Assembly: GCA_947179485.1 (NCBI GenBank)
Contig: OX359247.1
Span: forward strand, 64,965,001 to 65,029,000
Source of the DNA: Allacma fusca
Taxonomy: Eukaryota; Arthropoda; Collembola; Symphypleona; Sminthuridae
Direction of reading: 5' to 3'
Length of the DNA: 64,000 nt
The translations under genes and the position numbers were made by a program. How positions within the stretch are numbered: the stretch's first letter is position 1; every line of letters starts with the position of its first letter. Of this stretch, positions 1 to 11,850 are shown piece after piece. The notes under the pieces were generated by a model. It was not told the DNA's origin and searched no databases. It saw nothing but the letters and a program-made list of their open reading frames with translations.

Positions 1-160
1 TTTGTAAGTTCAATGAAAGGAATACGACAAAAGGACTACCCGAAGACCAAGCTCTTTTAATTTTAGCTTTAGTGGGGGATAGGAAGTACATAGTAATTTG
101 TGCATAGTACATATTACCAAAGAGCTTTTGTTGTTTTGGGCGTGAAAAATCTGAACGAAC

Positions 161-3100
161 ATGCCTCTGTACGAAGGAATCGGTCTGATTAATGAAAAGC
201 ACCCTGTGGTGCTTGATATTGGAACCGTATATACAAAGTAATTTATTATAATAAGAAAGTTAATGTCTTTCCAAAACACGATTGTAATTAGAAAACTATG
301 TTTCTTGAAATCTTATATAATTATTGTGATTATCAGAGCCGGTTTTGCTGGCGAAACTTCCTGTCGCTGCATTGTTCCCTCCCGGATACGGGACAAAGAA
401 AGTCCAACTGGTTGGAGGAACTTACGTGACTATAAGGATTCCTCGGACTTATATCAAATGTTTGTGGAGTTTCTTCAGTTTTTGTACTGCAAGTAAGGAA
501 GAGAATTGTACTTACACTTATTTTTTACGATATTTTATGTTTAGTGGTACCGCTCTGTAATGTTGTTATTTATTGTTCGATTCTGCCCTGATGTAGCGAG
601 GTCGACAGAACTTGTACAATTTTAACTAATTTGTGTCCAAGTTTAAATTTTGTTTCTGACGCTCTCGGACTCATGTTATTCTTATTATTAATTGGATTTT
701 TATGTGGGTGCTTTTGTTACTACCAAGGCCGTTATTCTGACCAAAGTAAATACAGTAAAACCTGTATATAGTGGTTTCTCTAGGGAACCTAATATTTGAC
801 CACTATGTACAGTGACCACTATACTCAGTATAGTGGTCATGGACCACTATATAGGGTGCATATATTAAGTGAATATTTTAACGCGTTTAAGAAGACATGA
901 TTGAAACGGTCGCATTTTTTTACATAATCACTAATTTTTGACCGTTTAAAATTTTTTAACGTGTGGTAGCAAGATATTCTGTATAACGATAATTCTATAC
1001 GGTAATTATAAATATTGTTTTTGAATACTACGTGAAATAGCTACCAACTATCGTAAAATTACTTTATTATTGACCCCGGCAGATTCTCCGTAAATATAGT
1101 ATAATTTAAACAAATATAATGTTTCTTCTTCCAAGGTTCAATCCAACCATTGCTTGCTGGCTATCCTGCCTACCACTTTCACTTTGAGATTTTCCAAAAA
1201 TTCTAATATTTCTATTTTTTCGAAAAGGAAATCAAAGTGTTTTTGAACTGTGCGGGGTATGGAGGTATGGTACTGGGAATATGCTTTATTTAAGAAACCG
1301 TAATCTAGAATAATCTTAGAAATCTATAGAAATTATGAGCGACGATTTCGTGTGCACATGGTTTTTAATGCTGACCACTGTATTCAGAGTTCGAAGCATG
1401 CATTTCGTAGTGAATGGACATCAGCCCGGGTCCATTATTGATAGGGGACCACTATAGAGAAAACCACTGTATACAGGGTTAACGTAATGTTAAAACATAG
1501 GGCGCATGACGGGGACACATGATACTGGCCACTGTGAACAGGAGACCACTGTATAGGTGGTCACTATATACAGGTTTTACTGTAGTACTATTGATTTATT
1601 AGTAACCCTTAAAACTTCAAAAACTGGACCTGCAATGTGTAAAGAATTTAGAGGAACATATTTAGCTTTCAGAATTTTTCGAATATATTCGGCTTTCTTA
1701 ACAAGTATATAGGGAATCTACAGGGGGGTCATACCTAGTGTATTACATGGAGTTTTTACTGGCACGTGCCAGGGTAAGTAAATACCTCGTACAGTTGATT
1801 GAAGGTTTCACAATGCCACTAAGGTACAAGTCATACGTCAGTTGTACCAGTCTAACACTAATCCAGGATGGGATAATGATGAAGGGAACGTTAGGAAAAG
1901 ATTCTTAGATGTAGGTATACATACTTATTCTTTGGTGTCAATTAAAGAAGAACTGCTGACAGTCGGCTTTCACGTTTTATTCAGTTGTACCAGTTGTATT
2001 TTAACCACGCCAATATACTAGATCTCAAATGGAACTGATTTTTGCTTACAATGAAAAGTCACGTACAGGGTTGGGAAATTTAATCAGGTGAGCTGTTGGA
2101 TTAGATTAAGGAATTCACCAGTAAAAATTACAAAATCTGGATTCGGATTACGGGATTGGAAATAAAAATAACAATTTGGATTAAGGAATTGACAATAAAA
2201 TCCCGCAAAAATTGATTGCATTAACAGATTGACGGATAAAAATCTGAAATTTCTGATTGGATTAGCGGATTAACGAATTGAATGCCAAAACCCTGGATTG
2301 GATTTGCGGTTTGACGAATAATCTGAAAACTCGAATAGTTTTAGCGATTTGAATAAATAGAATTTCAAAATTTGTTTTGGATTCACAGATTGATCCAGGT
2401 CAATTTGGAATGCGTGTTTTACTTATGACAGACTGACCCCAAAAATCTAATTTTGACTTGTAAGCGCTAACTCACTTATCGAAATATATCCAAATAATTT
2501 ACAATTTAATTACAAGTTTTAATTCGTTTACACATATTACAGTAGGTTATTGCACTGTTGGATGGACGAAGTGGAATCAGTTCATACAATAGAGAAATCA
2601 TTTGATTTGAATTATTATAAATCCATCAATACATATTTATTTCTGTTACACAACAAAATTACTTAACTGAAAAACTTACATTTATACAAGCAAGCAAACC
2701 CACTAACAAAGTTTACACAAAAATAGTTTTGCTTGCCAGACACTTTGTCTATACAGTCTATACGACTTTCCATATCTACAGTTTAAAAAAAAATTATCAA
2801 GAATAAATTATTAACCGTTTTTCTACGGTTTGAGAGTCGTTTTTAATTTTTCGGCTCACTCCGGTTGTACATATATCTGCTTTAAGTCCATACTTCATTA
2901 CTATGTTCTCACGTTATATATTTATTATGCATACGTCACACGTCTGGAGCTGTAACGTCGTGTCATGAGTTTTGTTGGAAAACTGATCTACTTGTAAACA
3001 AATATGTATACACTGTTCCAAAATATGGCTTAAGTTGACTTTACTAGCCCCTCGGGGATTTTGATAAAAGTGGTACATAGACACTATTTGAGGTGGTAAG

Positions 3101-4508
3101 AATTTTTGCCAGCAAACTTCCAGTTTCCAAGGCATGAGATTATTTTTAAAATTTTACACCACCCCCCCCCCCCGCCCAATTTTTTTGTATTTTTATGAAG
3201 TTCTGTAGTGCCTGCTTTCATAATAATAATAGCTCAATGTAGCCTTTAGTTAAATGACAAACATTGTTATTGATTGTATGATGTATGCATGTTAGAATTC
3301 AGCTGACAAAATAATGCTATTGTAAGGATTATGACTAATAAACTGGTTATTTGGTCTCCGGATGTTATTGTTTTTTGATAATCTTTCAATTCAATTGATT
3401 GTTCCTGCAGACATTTACTGGTGACTCCAAAGGATCGGAAAGTGGTTGTCGTTGAATCCGTATTTTGCCAGACGGATTGGAGGGAGACTTTTGCCAGAGT
3501 TTTGTATTTCCATTATGAAATACTGAATGTACTCTGGCTACCCAGTCATTTGGCGGCCGTTAGTGTAACAGGATGGGACACGGGACTGGTTGTGGACATG
3601 GGGTATGAAGATGCGACCGTCATCCCAGTTTATAAAGGAGTGACCATACTAAATGCTTCTAGCTCACACGCCTTGGGCGCAAAAACAATTGATAAGTTAG
3701 TTTTCCGCATTATGAGATTTTACGTGGTTTAATATACACAAATTGCTTTCAAACAACCAAACGTTCGCGAATTCGTAGAGCTCTGAAGTCCTCCTTGCAG
3801 AAGAATTGTACCAATGCTCCTGAAAATGTTGAGGAACTGTTGACTGAAGAGAAAATAGAAGATATACGCGTTCGCGCTTGCTTTGTCTCGAACAAACCGG
3901 AGAGAGCAAAGGCGTTTCGGTTTGAAATAAATGGAGATCATTTTTTGGAGTTCGATGGCGTTGCAAGAGAAGCAGCAGCAGAAGTGTTGTTTCAAAATGA
4001 CGATTTGGATGGCGAGTCTATTCCTCGAATGGTTTTAGAATCCCTAGCGAAGGTATTCACAATCACAACTATAACTATATTGTATGCGTGTCGTAATTAT
4101 GTTTTGATTGTACTTAGTTATTGTTACGTAATACTTTTGTAGTGCCCTTTGGACACGCGGAAACCTTTGGCCAGATCTATTTTAGTCATTGGAGGTACTT
4201 CCATGATCCCTGGATTTACCAAAAGGTTATTGAAGGATTTGACTGAATTGACTGCTGAGAAAAATGAGGATGTGATGGAACCCACGGAATATCGTGCATT
4301 TAATTTACCAACAAAAGAAAATTGTGTAGCGTGGTTAGGGGGTTCTATATATGGAGCAACCGAAGCTACGAATATCCGTGGGTTTACAAAAGAATACTTT
4401 TTAAAAACTGGTGTGGTTCCAGACTGGTCCAACTTAGCTCACAACAGCTTCAAAGGATTCCTGTCTGGAACTAGCACTCCTACAGCCAGTCCTTCTAAGT
4501 CTTTGTAA
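161..4508 (+). CDS. ACTR10: Actin-related protein 10 (dynactin pointed-end subunit), 5 exons
   Basis: Arp10/Arp11 is an actin-fold protein at the pointed end of the dynactin filament, which helps dynein bind cargo in the cytoplasm. I read five exons: 161-237, 337-492, 3411-3695, 3779-4052 and 4143-4508. All introns are GT-AG and the phases agree. The product is about 385 aa, close to the family length. The first exon carries the phosphate loop VVLDIGTVYTK, followed by GFAGE across the first splice. Exon 3 carries the second nucleotide loop (GWDTGLVVDMGYEDATVIP), and exon 5 carries SILVIGGTSMIPGF and the tail SNLAHN. The start is the first ATG in frame with the phosphate loop. Intron 2 is 2.9 kb because it holds a MITE, while the other introns are under 110 bp. 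No stop or frameshift breaks the frame, so it looks functional. The identification is from motif recall. Confidence 0.93.
753..1582. mobile_element. pogo/Tc1-type MITE in ACTR10 intron 2
   Basis: The element begins CAGTAAAACCTGTATATAGT and ends with the exact reverse complement. It is flanked by TA on both sides (751-752 and 1583-1584). The CAGT terminus with a TA duplication fits the Tc1/mariner/pogo group. The word TAGTGGTC / GACCACTA recurs inside near both ends (780-860 and 1440-1570). There is no transposase ORF, so it is non-autonomous. Confidence 0.8.
1585..3410. other. Rest of ACTR10 intron 2, no gene
   Basis: I see no coding exon here. Positions 2095-2400 repeat variants of GGATTA / ATTGGATT / AATTGAC many times and look like the decayed end of a word-rich repeat. 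A run of 12 C lies at 3162-3173. A good acceptor (TTCCTGCAG) precedes exon 3. Confidence 0.5.
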
Positions 4509-4589
4509 ACCATTAAAGCAGATTTTTTTTATTATAATCGATTTAACATTAAACCTTTACAACAGTGTGTACTTTAAAGTATAACGTTA

Positions 4590-4595
4590 AATAAA
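4590..4595 (+). promoter_or_regulatory. Likely ACTR10 polyadenylation signal
   Basis: AATAAA lies 82 bp after the ACTR10 stop codon, at the usual distance, on the same strand. Confidence 0.6.
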
Positions 4596-5311
4596 ATGGT
4601 CTGAAGTTTGAACTGAATCTCTCACAGTCAGATTTAACACAAAGTATACATATATCTGGGATGTATCTGTAAGAGGGTGACCAGATTATTCTATTCTCAA
4701 ATAAGGACTCTAAGCTGAGTTTTAAAAATTCACCCGTTCGAGTCCCAAAGTTTACAATACAATTATAAACACAAAAAGATCATGCTTTTTAACGTGTAGA
4801 CCAGCCGACTATATTTTTTGTTAGAACTACAAGACGACGTTTTCCCGTTTCTTCGCGATCTTCATAAAAATCTAACGTTCTAAAAACCTAAGTTAGTACC
4901 TAAGTACCTAAGTATCTTAAAACAAATCAAAACACTTTGATTTTTAAATGATTGAAACAGACAGATTCACTTACAATTAGCGTGGTCGAAATATGCTTTT
5001 TGAAATTTGGGGTCGCACCATTTGTACAACTTACATCAAATCTACAGATATTGCACCAAAAGCGTGTCTCCTTTGGTAGTACACTTAATAAATATCATTC
5101 CTTTTCTCACTGCAACAGTAAAGGCAACTATTCTTTGGCAATCCGAATATTTAATGAAGACTTTTTACCGATATTACCAATCAAAAAAGAAAACTTCCAA
5201 TTCAGCGTTTAATACGGGCACACGTACCTATAATAGATATAATAAACTATTAGTAATACCCACGGAAGAAAGAATTATTAATGCAGGCGGTAAGAAAAAG
5301 TGCAAAAAAGA
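4596..5311. other. Intergenic, nothing recognised
   Basis: AT-rich sequence with short overlapping ORFs that show no family motif. The T-rich stretch next to the 5S copy (5290-5311) is described with that gene. Confidence 0.4.
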
Positions 5312-5431
5312 ATGCCAACAACACCCGGGGTTCCCAAGCGGTCACCCATCCAAGTACTAACCGGGCCCAACGTTGCTTAACTTCAGTGATCGGACGAGAA
5401 CTTGTGCTTTCAACGTGGTATGGCCGTTGGC
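5312..5431 (-). rRNA. 5S rRNA gene copy (solitary)
   Basis: The minus strand reads as a full-length 5S rRNA from GCCAACGGCCATACCACG to GTGTTGTTGGC. It has no internal gap against the insect 5S as I recall it. The internal promoter is present: box A (AAGCAACGTTGGGC) and box C (GGATGGGTGACC). The transcript end is followed by a run of six T and another of five T, good RNA polymerase III stops. A few bases differ from the usual consensus (GCACAAGTTCTC where GCACCGGTTCTC is common; CCCCGGGTG where CACCGCGTG is common). It is a single copy, whereas 5S genes normally sit in tandem arrays, so it may be a dispersed copy or a pseudogene. Confidence 0.85.
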
Positions 5432-5780
5432 ATACGGCGTTGCAAATCTTCATGCATTTGTTTTACTGCATCTAGTTGAATTAACTGTTATTGGTACTTG
5501 CAAGTGAACGCTGCAGAACTGTCCCGTACAACTGCAGTTTTGAACATCACGAAATAAAAACGTTCAAAATTAAACAATTGTACATGCAGAGCAGCATTTA
5601 GATTCATATGTATTGTTTATTTAAGTATTATGAATCATAATTTATGATGCCATATCGCTTTGCCCCAAAATAAAACAAAGTGATATTTTTGTAAACTATA
5701 CTGCGAAATCAGGACTAAATTCAGGCTCATCAGGTCATCAGGTGACCCTGGGTCAAATCAGGACTTCTGGGCACCCTGCC
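5432..5780. other. Intergenic, nothing recognised
   Basis: No gene is visible. Just upstream of the minisatellite, CAGGTCATCAGGTGACCCTGGGTCAAATC forms short direct and inverted words (5730-5760). Confidence 0.3.
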
Positions 5781-6167
5781 TCTATCACGAATATATTTTC
5801 CGTCTCTTTCCCTCGATCACGAATATATTATCCGTGTCTTTCCCTCGATCACGAATATATTATCCGTGTCTTTCCATCGATCACGAATATATTATCCGTG
5901 TCTTTCCATCGATCACGAATATATTTTCCGTCTCTTTCCCTCGATCACGAATATATTATCCGTGTCTTTCCCTCGATCACGAATATATTATCCGTGTCTT
6001 TCCATCGATCACGAATATATTATCCGTGTCTTTCCATCGATCACGAATATATTATCCGTGTATTTCCCTCTATCACGAATATATTCTCCGTGTCTTTCCC
6101 TCTATCACGAATATATTCTCCGTCTCTTTCCCTCTACCACGAATATATTCTCCGTCACTCTACCACC
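5781..6167. repeat. 32-bp minisatellite, 12 copies with a 4-unit higher-order pattern
   Basis: The core CACGAATATATT starts at 5786 and recurs exactly every 32 bp up to 6138, giving 12 units. The other part of the unit varies. Units 1-4 (TTCCGTCTC..CTCGAT, ATCCGTGTC..CTCGAT, then ATCCGTGTC..ATCGAT twice) are repeated in the same order as units 5-8. This is therefore a 128-bp higher-order block duplicated, followed by four more divergent units. Because 32 is not a multiple of 3 and the unit lacks stops, three frames stay open across it. I do not regard those ORFs as genes. Confidence 0.97.
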
Positions 6168-6628
6168 GTTGTATTTGTCTCAGAGTTGCTCTTCGTCCCT
6201 TGGGGAACGTGTGCAAATTATGTAATCGTTTTAATCAGTGTCTCCTATCTGTAATGTATGACATGGAGTGGCGGTGGGTGAGTCCAACCATGCTGGCTAT
6301 GACATTAAATGCGTCACCATGGCTGCGGCATTTACTCACCTAACTTCCATACGGCGCATGAAACTTTGTAAATGTGTGGATGTTCCCAAAAAATATAGCA
6401 TACACGCAAATCTGCTGATCTTAGAGGCTGCAAGGCAACCAATTTGTTACTAAACATCACGAAGGAAAATCTTTTCAATTTACTTATTATCATTATTGAC
6501 CAATCCCATCAAATTGTTACAAACAAACATGCCAAGCAAAACCAGTGGCTACAATGGTTCGAAATGGGAAGTATTACGAAAACTTTGGAAAGAATTCGGA
6601 ATTTACAAATCATGTTAGTTATCTTACG

Positions 6629-8078
6629 TAGTACTCGGAACAGTTCAGTTCGATTCTAAATTTGCAGTTCAGTTCGGTTTGAGCAGTGAACTGAAACGAA
6701 AATTCGGTTTCGGTTCAGTTCAAGCAAAAACAGTTCAGTTCAGTTCAGTTTTACTGATGAACTGAACTGAATCGGTGAATCAAACAATTCAGTCGTAGTG
6801 TTTGGTAAACAATAATTATTGCGAGTGTACACACATAAAGATCCGAATTTAGTCATCCGAGTCAATCCCAGAAAAACTGATTTTTTCTCTCTTAACCTGT
6901 TCCTAATCGCATTCACCATAGCAAACAGTGCACTGGAGAATGCACAAATGATATGCTCTTGATGATGGTAATGTACACTGGAATGGCTCTGTTTCAGAAT
7001 CAACGTTTAGTAATCCGTAATAGATCCGCTTCCTTTTAGCATTACATCTTTGGGCGAATTCAGCATCTACATTTTCCTTAAGATTCGTTTAAATTTTAAT
7101 TTTTTTAGCTCCGTAATCAAACCAGAATTTTAAGTACTTGTTGAAGTTTTAAAGAAAATAGTTAGTGCGAAATGCAACTTCTTTAGCCCCATGTTCGGTC
7201 CGGCAACAGCAATGTCCCATATAATTATTAAAAGAACATTTTTGAAATAATAGTCATTAAAAAACTGTTGATTATTCGTTAATTAACTAAACATGGGAAT
7301 GACGGATAAGAATATACGTTGGTGGCGACATTTCCAGCAAGGAACCCGTTTGCAAACTGTTTGAACCAGAGATGCGCAACCTTCGAAGGCTAGCCTTCCA
7401 AGAAGGCTTCCTTGAAGGCGGAAAGGTAACTTTCTTAACGTTGCAGAAGGAATGGAAGGATGGCGATACTTTTTCCTGAAGGCTGAAGGAAGCCTTCACA
7501 AAAACTAGCAATGAAGGATTGTGAAGGAAGGGTTTCTAAATATTAGCCCTCTAAGGCCGTGAAGGCTTCCAGGTACACGAAATATCTATAACGTAAAAGC
7601 ATAGCATATGCAACGACGTTTTGCTGCTAGTGCAACAATACAGCCAATTCGTGAACTCACAACTGACATTGTGTGCCGCTATCTTCACTGCACTGAATCC
7701 TGATGGTGCAAAACGTTTTTAAGCGGTTGCAGTTTAAAATTGAAGGAAGGCTATTTTAGGTGAAGGCTGAAGGCAAAAATGAGTATTTATTTTGGAAGGA
7801 AGGGTGAAGGAAGGCAGATTTTTTAGAGGGCTTCATTCCAGGACATGTTAAAGGGGAAATTTTTACTGAATTTTCGCCTTCAAAGGCTTGAAGGAAGGCT
7901 ATTTCCTTTGCGCATCTCTGGTTTGAACTGCAGTTTGCATTATACGGTTCAGTTCGATTCAAATACTGAATCGAACTGTTCAGTTCAGTTCAACAGCTGA
8001 ACTGAACTGTGTTTATAATGAATCAAACTGAACGGAATCGGAATTTTTCGGTTTTGAACTGAACTGGTCCGAGTACTA
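6629..8078. mobile_element. hAT-type MITE, word CAGTTC / GAACTG
   Basis: The termini TAGTACTCGGAACAGTTCAG and its near-perfect reverse complement are flanked by the 8-bp duplication ATCTTACG (6621-6628 and 8079-8086). CAGTTCAGTTC words fill about 130 bp at the left end and GAACTGAACTG words about 130 bp at the right end. There is no transposase. It sits in the intron of a decayed transposon gene and has itself received the 7367-7920 insertion. Confidence 0.88.
7367..7920. mobile_element. Nested hAT-type MITE, word GAAGG / CCTTC
   Basis: The termini CAGAGATGCGCAA and TTGCGCATCTCTG are flanked by the perfect 8-bp duplication GTTTGAAC (7359-7366 and 7921-7928). Both ends are packed with GAAGGC, AAGGAAGG and their complements. 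A second, truncated copy lies at 51487-51750. It inserted into the older hAT MITE around it. Confidence 0.9.
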
Positions 8079-9160
8079 ATCTTACGTATTTTAAAGAAAC
8101 ATACGAAATAAAATAGTGTCAACTCCTATTTCAGTGCTGGTACCTTCAGATTATTTTCTTTTCAGATAAACAATCAGATGTGCCTTGTTCTGGGGATTTT
8201 GCAGTTCAAAAGAAAATTCGAGACCTTAACATATCACTACAGTCAAACCGTTTGAATAATCACATTTACCAAAACCTTTGAAAAGCACGCCAGGCAAACT
8301 CCAAACATTGCCTCAGAAGGTTCGATGGGTGTATTGAATATAACTCAAAGTGAAGCAAACCAGCCCGAAGACCTGATACTAGAGAACGAACACAATATAC
8401 TGGAAGAACAGCCAACTTCTACAACACCAAAAAACCGAGATTAGCACCAAAACAAGTTAACTCGGGCAGAATAAAAAACTTGAAAAAGAACAGCTTATAG
8501 ATGAAAGATAGCATTGATCTGTCACAGTAACCGATGAAAAGACTAAATGTCGTGTCCAAGGATATCGAAAACCAAAAAACCAAGTTTCAAAAGTTGGAGG
8601 AAAACCGTGTTGCACAGCAAAAGTTCCGCCACAACAAAGGCCTCAATTGTATCAGAACATCCTGAGATCGCAAATAAATTGAAACCAATAACTACATCAC
8701 GTACCGTAGGCAGGCCACCGCTCGAACGTGATCAACCTGGACTATTACAAGCTAGTCATTAGTCAAGACGAAAAAGCGGAATATAGGGATTGCTGCAGCG
8801 AAGTTACAAGCTCCAATACTGATGAAGCTTATTTATCGAGTAACACTCCCGACCATGATTGGTTGCCTTCAAGGCACAAATTGATCCCTAGTTTTGTATT
8901 CCGGTTTGACGTTTAAGGATCGACGACTACGTTATTCAGGGCCAACTTATATTGCCATCCGTAGTGGTACGCATGATTCAAGTATAGCTGCTTTGTGAAA
9001 GATTTTCAATCTCAAGGTGTTCGATAATTTCAAAATTTACAAAGAGAAAACAAACCCAATGCTCATCACAATGGTCGATGAAGGTCAGGATCAAACCCCA
9101 CATTTTCCAAAAACTCTTGCCAAAGCGATGCATCATTTTGTTGTAATTAATTTTGACCGT

Positions 9161-9961
9161 ATTTATTTATTGTCCACGCTCCTCATCAGCCAGCAACAAT
9201 TATTAGGACAGTTATTAGGGATAATTAGGGTTACTTAAATATTTATGTTCAAAATTAAAAAAGGTTGTTCCTCAGTTAAACGATTTCTTTGTTGAAAACT
9301 AATTAGTAAATTGAACCAAACTTTATTCGGTTATTATCAAGTTCACCAAAATCTACGAATTCATGAACATTCCAATTATCCTTGCTTGACACATTCGATT
9401 TCTTAACTTTGAAATAAGGTGAAAATCAACATATTTGCTTTTGCATCCTGTAATGCCGTGTGAACACCCTGCTGAAAATCTTCCTTGAAATAATTTTTTA
9501 CAAGTCTTTTAAGGCTAAGAGTCTCATGAACCTGCAAGAATATATGCATTTCCATCCAAGAATTTTGGTGCGTTTTGCACACTAAAATCTTCTCACATCG
9601 AGAAATAATACTTTCACTTAGGTAATTACATCCACCTACAGATTAACCCTAACTATTATGCATAACTGTTGGGTTAACCTCTAAATTATACATCACACTT
9701 TAAATTTTCTTCTGCATTCGTAGCCTGCTACTCTATTCTAGCCAAAGGATGCGGAGAGCCAGCAGAGTTGGAGTCAACGTTTTTGCCCGCTACATCCCAA
9801 CTGACTATAGCTTTCACTCCAATTATTTACAATCGAGTTCTTAGGCTTTCTTTTCTTCGTCATTCCACAGCGAATTTTTAAAAAGTTTATAAGTTTTAAA
9901 AAATAATGGAGTTTTTGAATTTCCATTGATATTTAGTGGAGTGTTATGCATACCTTAATTG
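9161..9961. other. Intergenic, nothing recognised
   Basis: AT-rich, with no sustained coding frame and no repeat boundary that I can support. Confidence 0.35.
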
Positions 9962-9969
9962 GTATCCTG

Positions 9970-11098
9970 TAGGCATGAGCGGAACGATATAACGATACGA
10001 TATATATATCGGTCCATATCGTACATTTTTAAGCAACGATATGTCACGATATTTATCGCAATTTTAAAGCGATATATCGGTTAATTTTAATATCGTACAT
10101 AGGAGGTTCAATTTTCGAAAATGTCAGTGTATCCCTCTTACTACTTGTTTTGTAAGTAAAGCGATGAAGGAATGTCAAACGTTAAAAATGTCACTGAAAT
10201 ATTTGGGCATAACGGATAAAACACGTCCATGTTTAAAATACTTTTCCGAATTCGGAGTTAGAATTGTAGTAATACCTACTAGCAAGCATTTTCAAACTTA
10301 GTTTGTTTGAACCAACCGGTAGTCGGACCAATTCAATTCTGAGTCAGAAATTTTCGATTAAATTCAAGATGAAACTGAACCGATTGGTTCAGTTCATAAT
10401 TTTGAATTGAACGAAATCATTTTTCTTAAAGGGAAGTTCAAACGATTTAACTTCATTCTGGTGTGCGCTTGGAAAACACTACCGTCTTTTCTAGAAAGTG
10501 TTTTGTTAGGTGTATCTGCAGAAACCGCTGGTTTTAGATTCAGTTCAATTCAGTTCAAAATTTTGAACTGAACTAAATTGAATCGAAAATTTCATTTCAA
10601 TACTTAAAAACTTAACTGAATTCAACCGTTCCGACTACTAGAGTGGCAAATAAGTATCGTTTCTTGCAACTCTATATTTTGAATTCGGCCCTTGCAGTAA
10701 CTTTATTACCGCACTGCAGTTACTTTTAAGTACGTGCCGTACTTTTTAGAATTTTGTAATTCGTTTAATTTGTAATTTTGCGTTTAATTGTATTTGAAAT
10801 ACCTAGGATTTTCCTATTAAAAAATCCGGGGAAAGTCATAATTGAATTATTACAGATCTTATACAGTATCTTTCAAGGTATTATATTTTTAGAGGTGGTT
10901 TTGTAAAAGAATAAATTACAAATATTGAATATTCTGTGAAATCATGTTAAATCTGACAGCATTTCATCAAAATTAGTACGTTATTTTAAATTTAACCAAA
11001 TACCGATATATCGTTCATGGATATCGGTATCGTGATTTTTCTAGTTAACGATACCGATATTAACGATATTTTAAAATTGAACGATACGCTCATGCCTA
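9970..11098. mobile_element. hAT-type MITE, word CGATA / TATCG
   Basis: The termini TAGGCATGAGCG and CGCTCATGCCTA are flanked by the perfect 8-bp duplication GTATCCTG (9962-9969 and 11099-11106). AACGATA, CGATAT and TATCGGT words crowd about 110 bp at each end. The middle carries another insertion-like block at 10320-10640. Confidence 0.87.
10320..10640. mobile_element. Nested MITE-like block with TAGTCGGA ends
   Basis: Left end TAGTCGGACCAATTCAATTC; right end GAATTCAACCGTTCCGACTA. The ends and the AATTCAATTC / GAACTGAACT words resemble the CAGTTC family at 6629. No clear target duplication is left, so the exact ends are uncertain. Confidence 0.5.
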
Positions 11099-11341
11099 GT
11101 ATCCTGGTATCAGCGAAATCATTTTTAGCACACATGAGTGGCCTAAATTTCTATCTAATCTAATGGATTCCAGATTTCTGAGTCAGGGCGCGATTGCCCA
11201 AGCTTTTGTTTTTGCTGTAACATTGGGCTAGGTACCTAAGCTCCTACAAAATTTTATTCCGATCCCGAGTGGGCATGGGGCGAGGGTTACTTGTAAGTAC
11301 TAATGTGAAAGAGAGTTCGGACGTATAAGTAGTGCATGAAT

Positions 11342-11850
11342 GGAAAGTATAACTTGGCCGACGTCCGAAGATCATCGGCTGAACATGCCCGACATTCGTC
11401 GGGTTAAACCTGAATCTAGCCGACAGCCGTCTGCCGAAATTTTGTTGAAGGTACGCGACACCCGAAACTTTTCGGGTAAAAAGCTGAATCTGGCCGACGG
11501 CCGTCCACCGAAATATTGTAGAAGTCACCCGAATCACGTGAATGTAAATGTGAAAAACAATCTCATTGATTATTTTAATGCAACAGTCACGTTTGCATTA
11601 ATTCGTGTAGAAGGCATCGGTTAGATTCAGCCGAAATGCGTTCCGACGATAGTAGGCCTTCAGCCAACTTCAATAACATTTCGGCTGACGACCGTTGGCC
11701 AGATTCAGCTTTTTACTCGAAAAGTTTCGGGTGTCGGGTAACTTCAACAACATTTCGGCGAACGGCTGGCATCTAAATTCAGGTTAAACCCGACGAACGT
11801 CGGGCAATTGCAGTCGATGATCTTCGGACGTCGGCCAAGTTATACTTTCC
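11342..11850. mobile_element. Fold-back MITE with 9-bp duplication (Mutator-like)
   Basis: Both ends read GGAAAGTATAACTTGGCC inwards. The two arms stay similar for about 190 bp each, with GCCGACG and CGGGT words. The flanking duplication is TGCATGAAT (11333-11341 and 11851-11859), which is 9 bp. Long inverted repeats with a 9-bp duplication are typical of Mutator-like elements. No ORF is present. Confidence 0.78.

Larger units (their letters stand above)
6529..9160 (+). pseudogene. Decayed transposon-encoded gene, split by hAT MITEs
   Basis: A first exon starts at ATG 6529 (MPSKTSGYNGSKWEVLRKLW) and can be read to 6613, where a GTTAGT donor follows. A TTTTCAG acceptor at 8165 restores the frame with YKQSDVPCSGDFAVQKKIRD. 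The intron now carries a 1.45-kb hAT MITE (6629-8078). Downstream, the frame breaks repeatedly by stops and indels. Recognisable blocks are VGRPPLERDQPGLLQA (about 8705-8755), PDHDWLPSRHKLIPS (8850-8895), YSGPTYIAIRSGTHDSSIAA (8935-8993) and a further piece at 9017-9160. I recall similar block order in multicopy uncharacterised proteins of hemipterans and other arthropods that look transposon-borne, but I cannot name the superfamily. The break pattern rules out a working product. Confidence 0.6.

Noticed and set aside
3162..3173. Run of 12 C as a structural signal
   Set aside because: A single homopolymer in an intron; likely slippage or a sequencing-prone site.
4725..4765. CCGTTCGAGTCCCA, which resembles a tRNA B box
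   Set aside because: No A box at the right distance and no arms that pair, so not a tRNA gene.
5742..6343. Three overlapping ORFs of 119-170 codons
   Set aside because: They are the same 32-bp minisatellite read in three frames, and nothing outside the repeat supports a protein.
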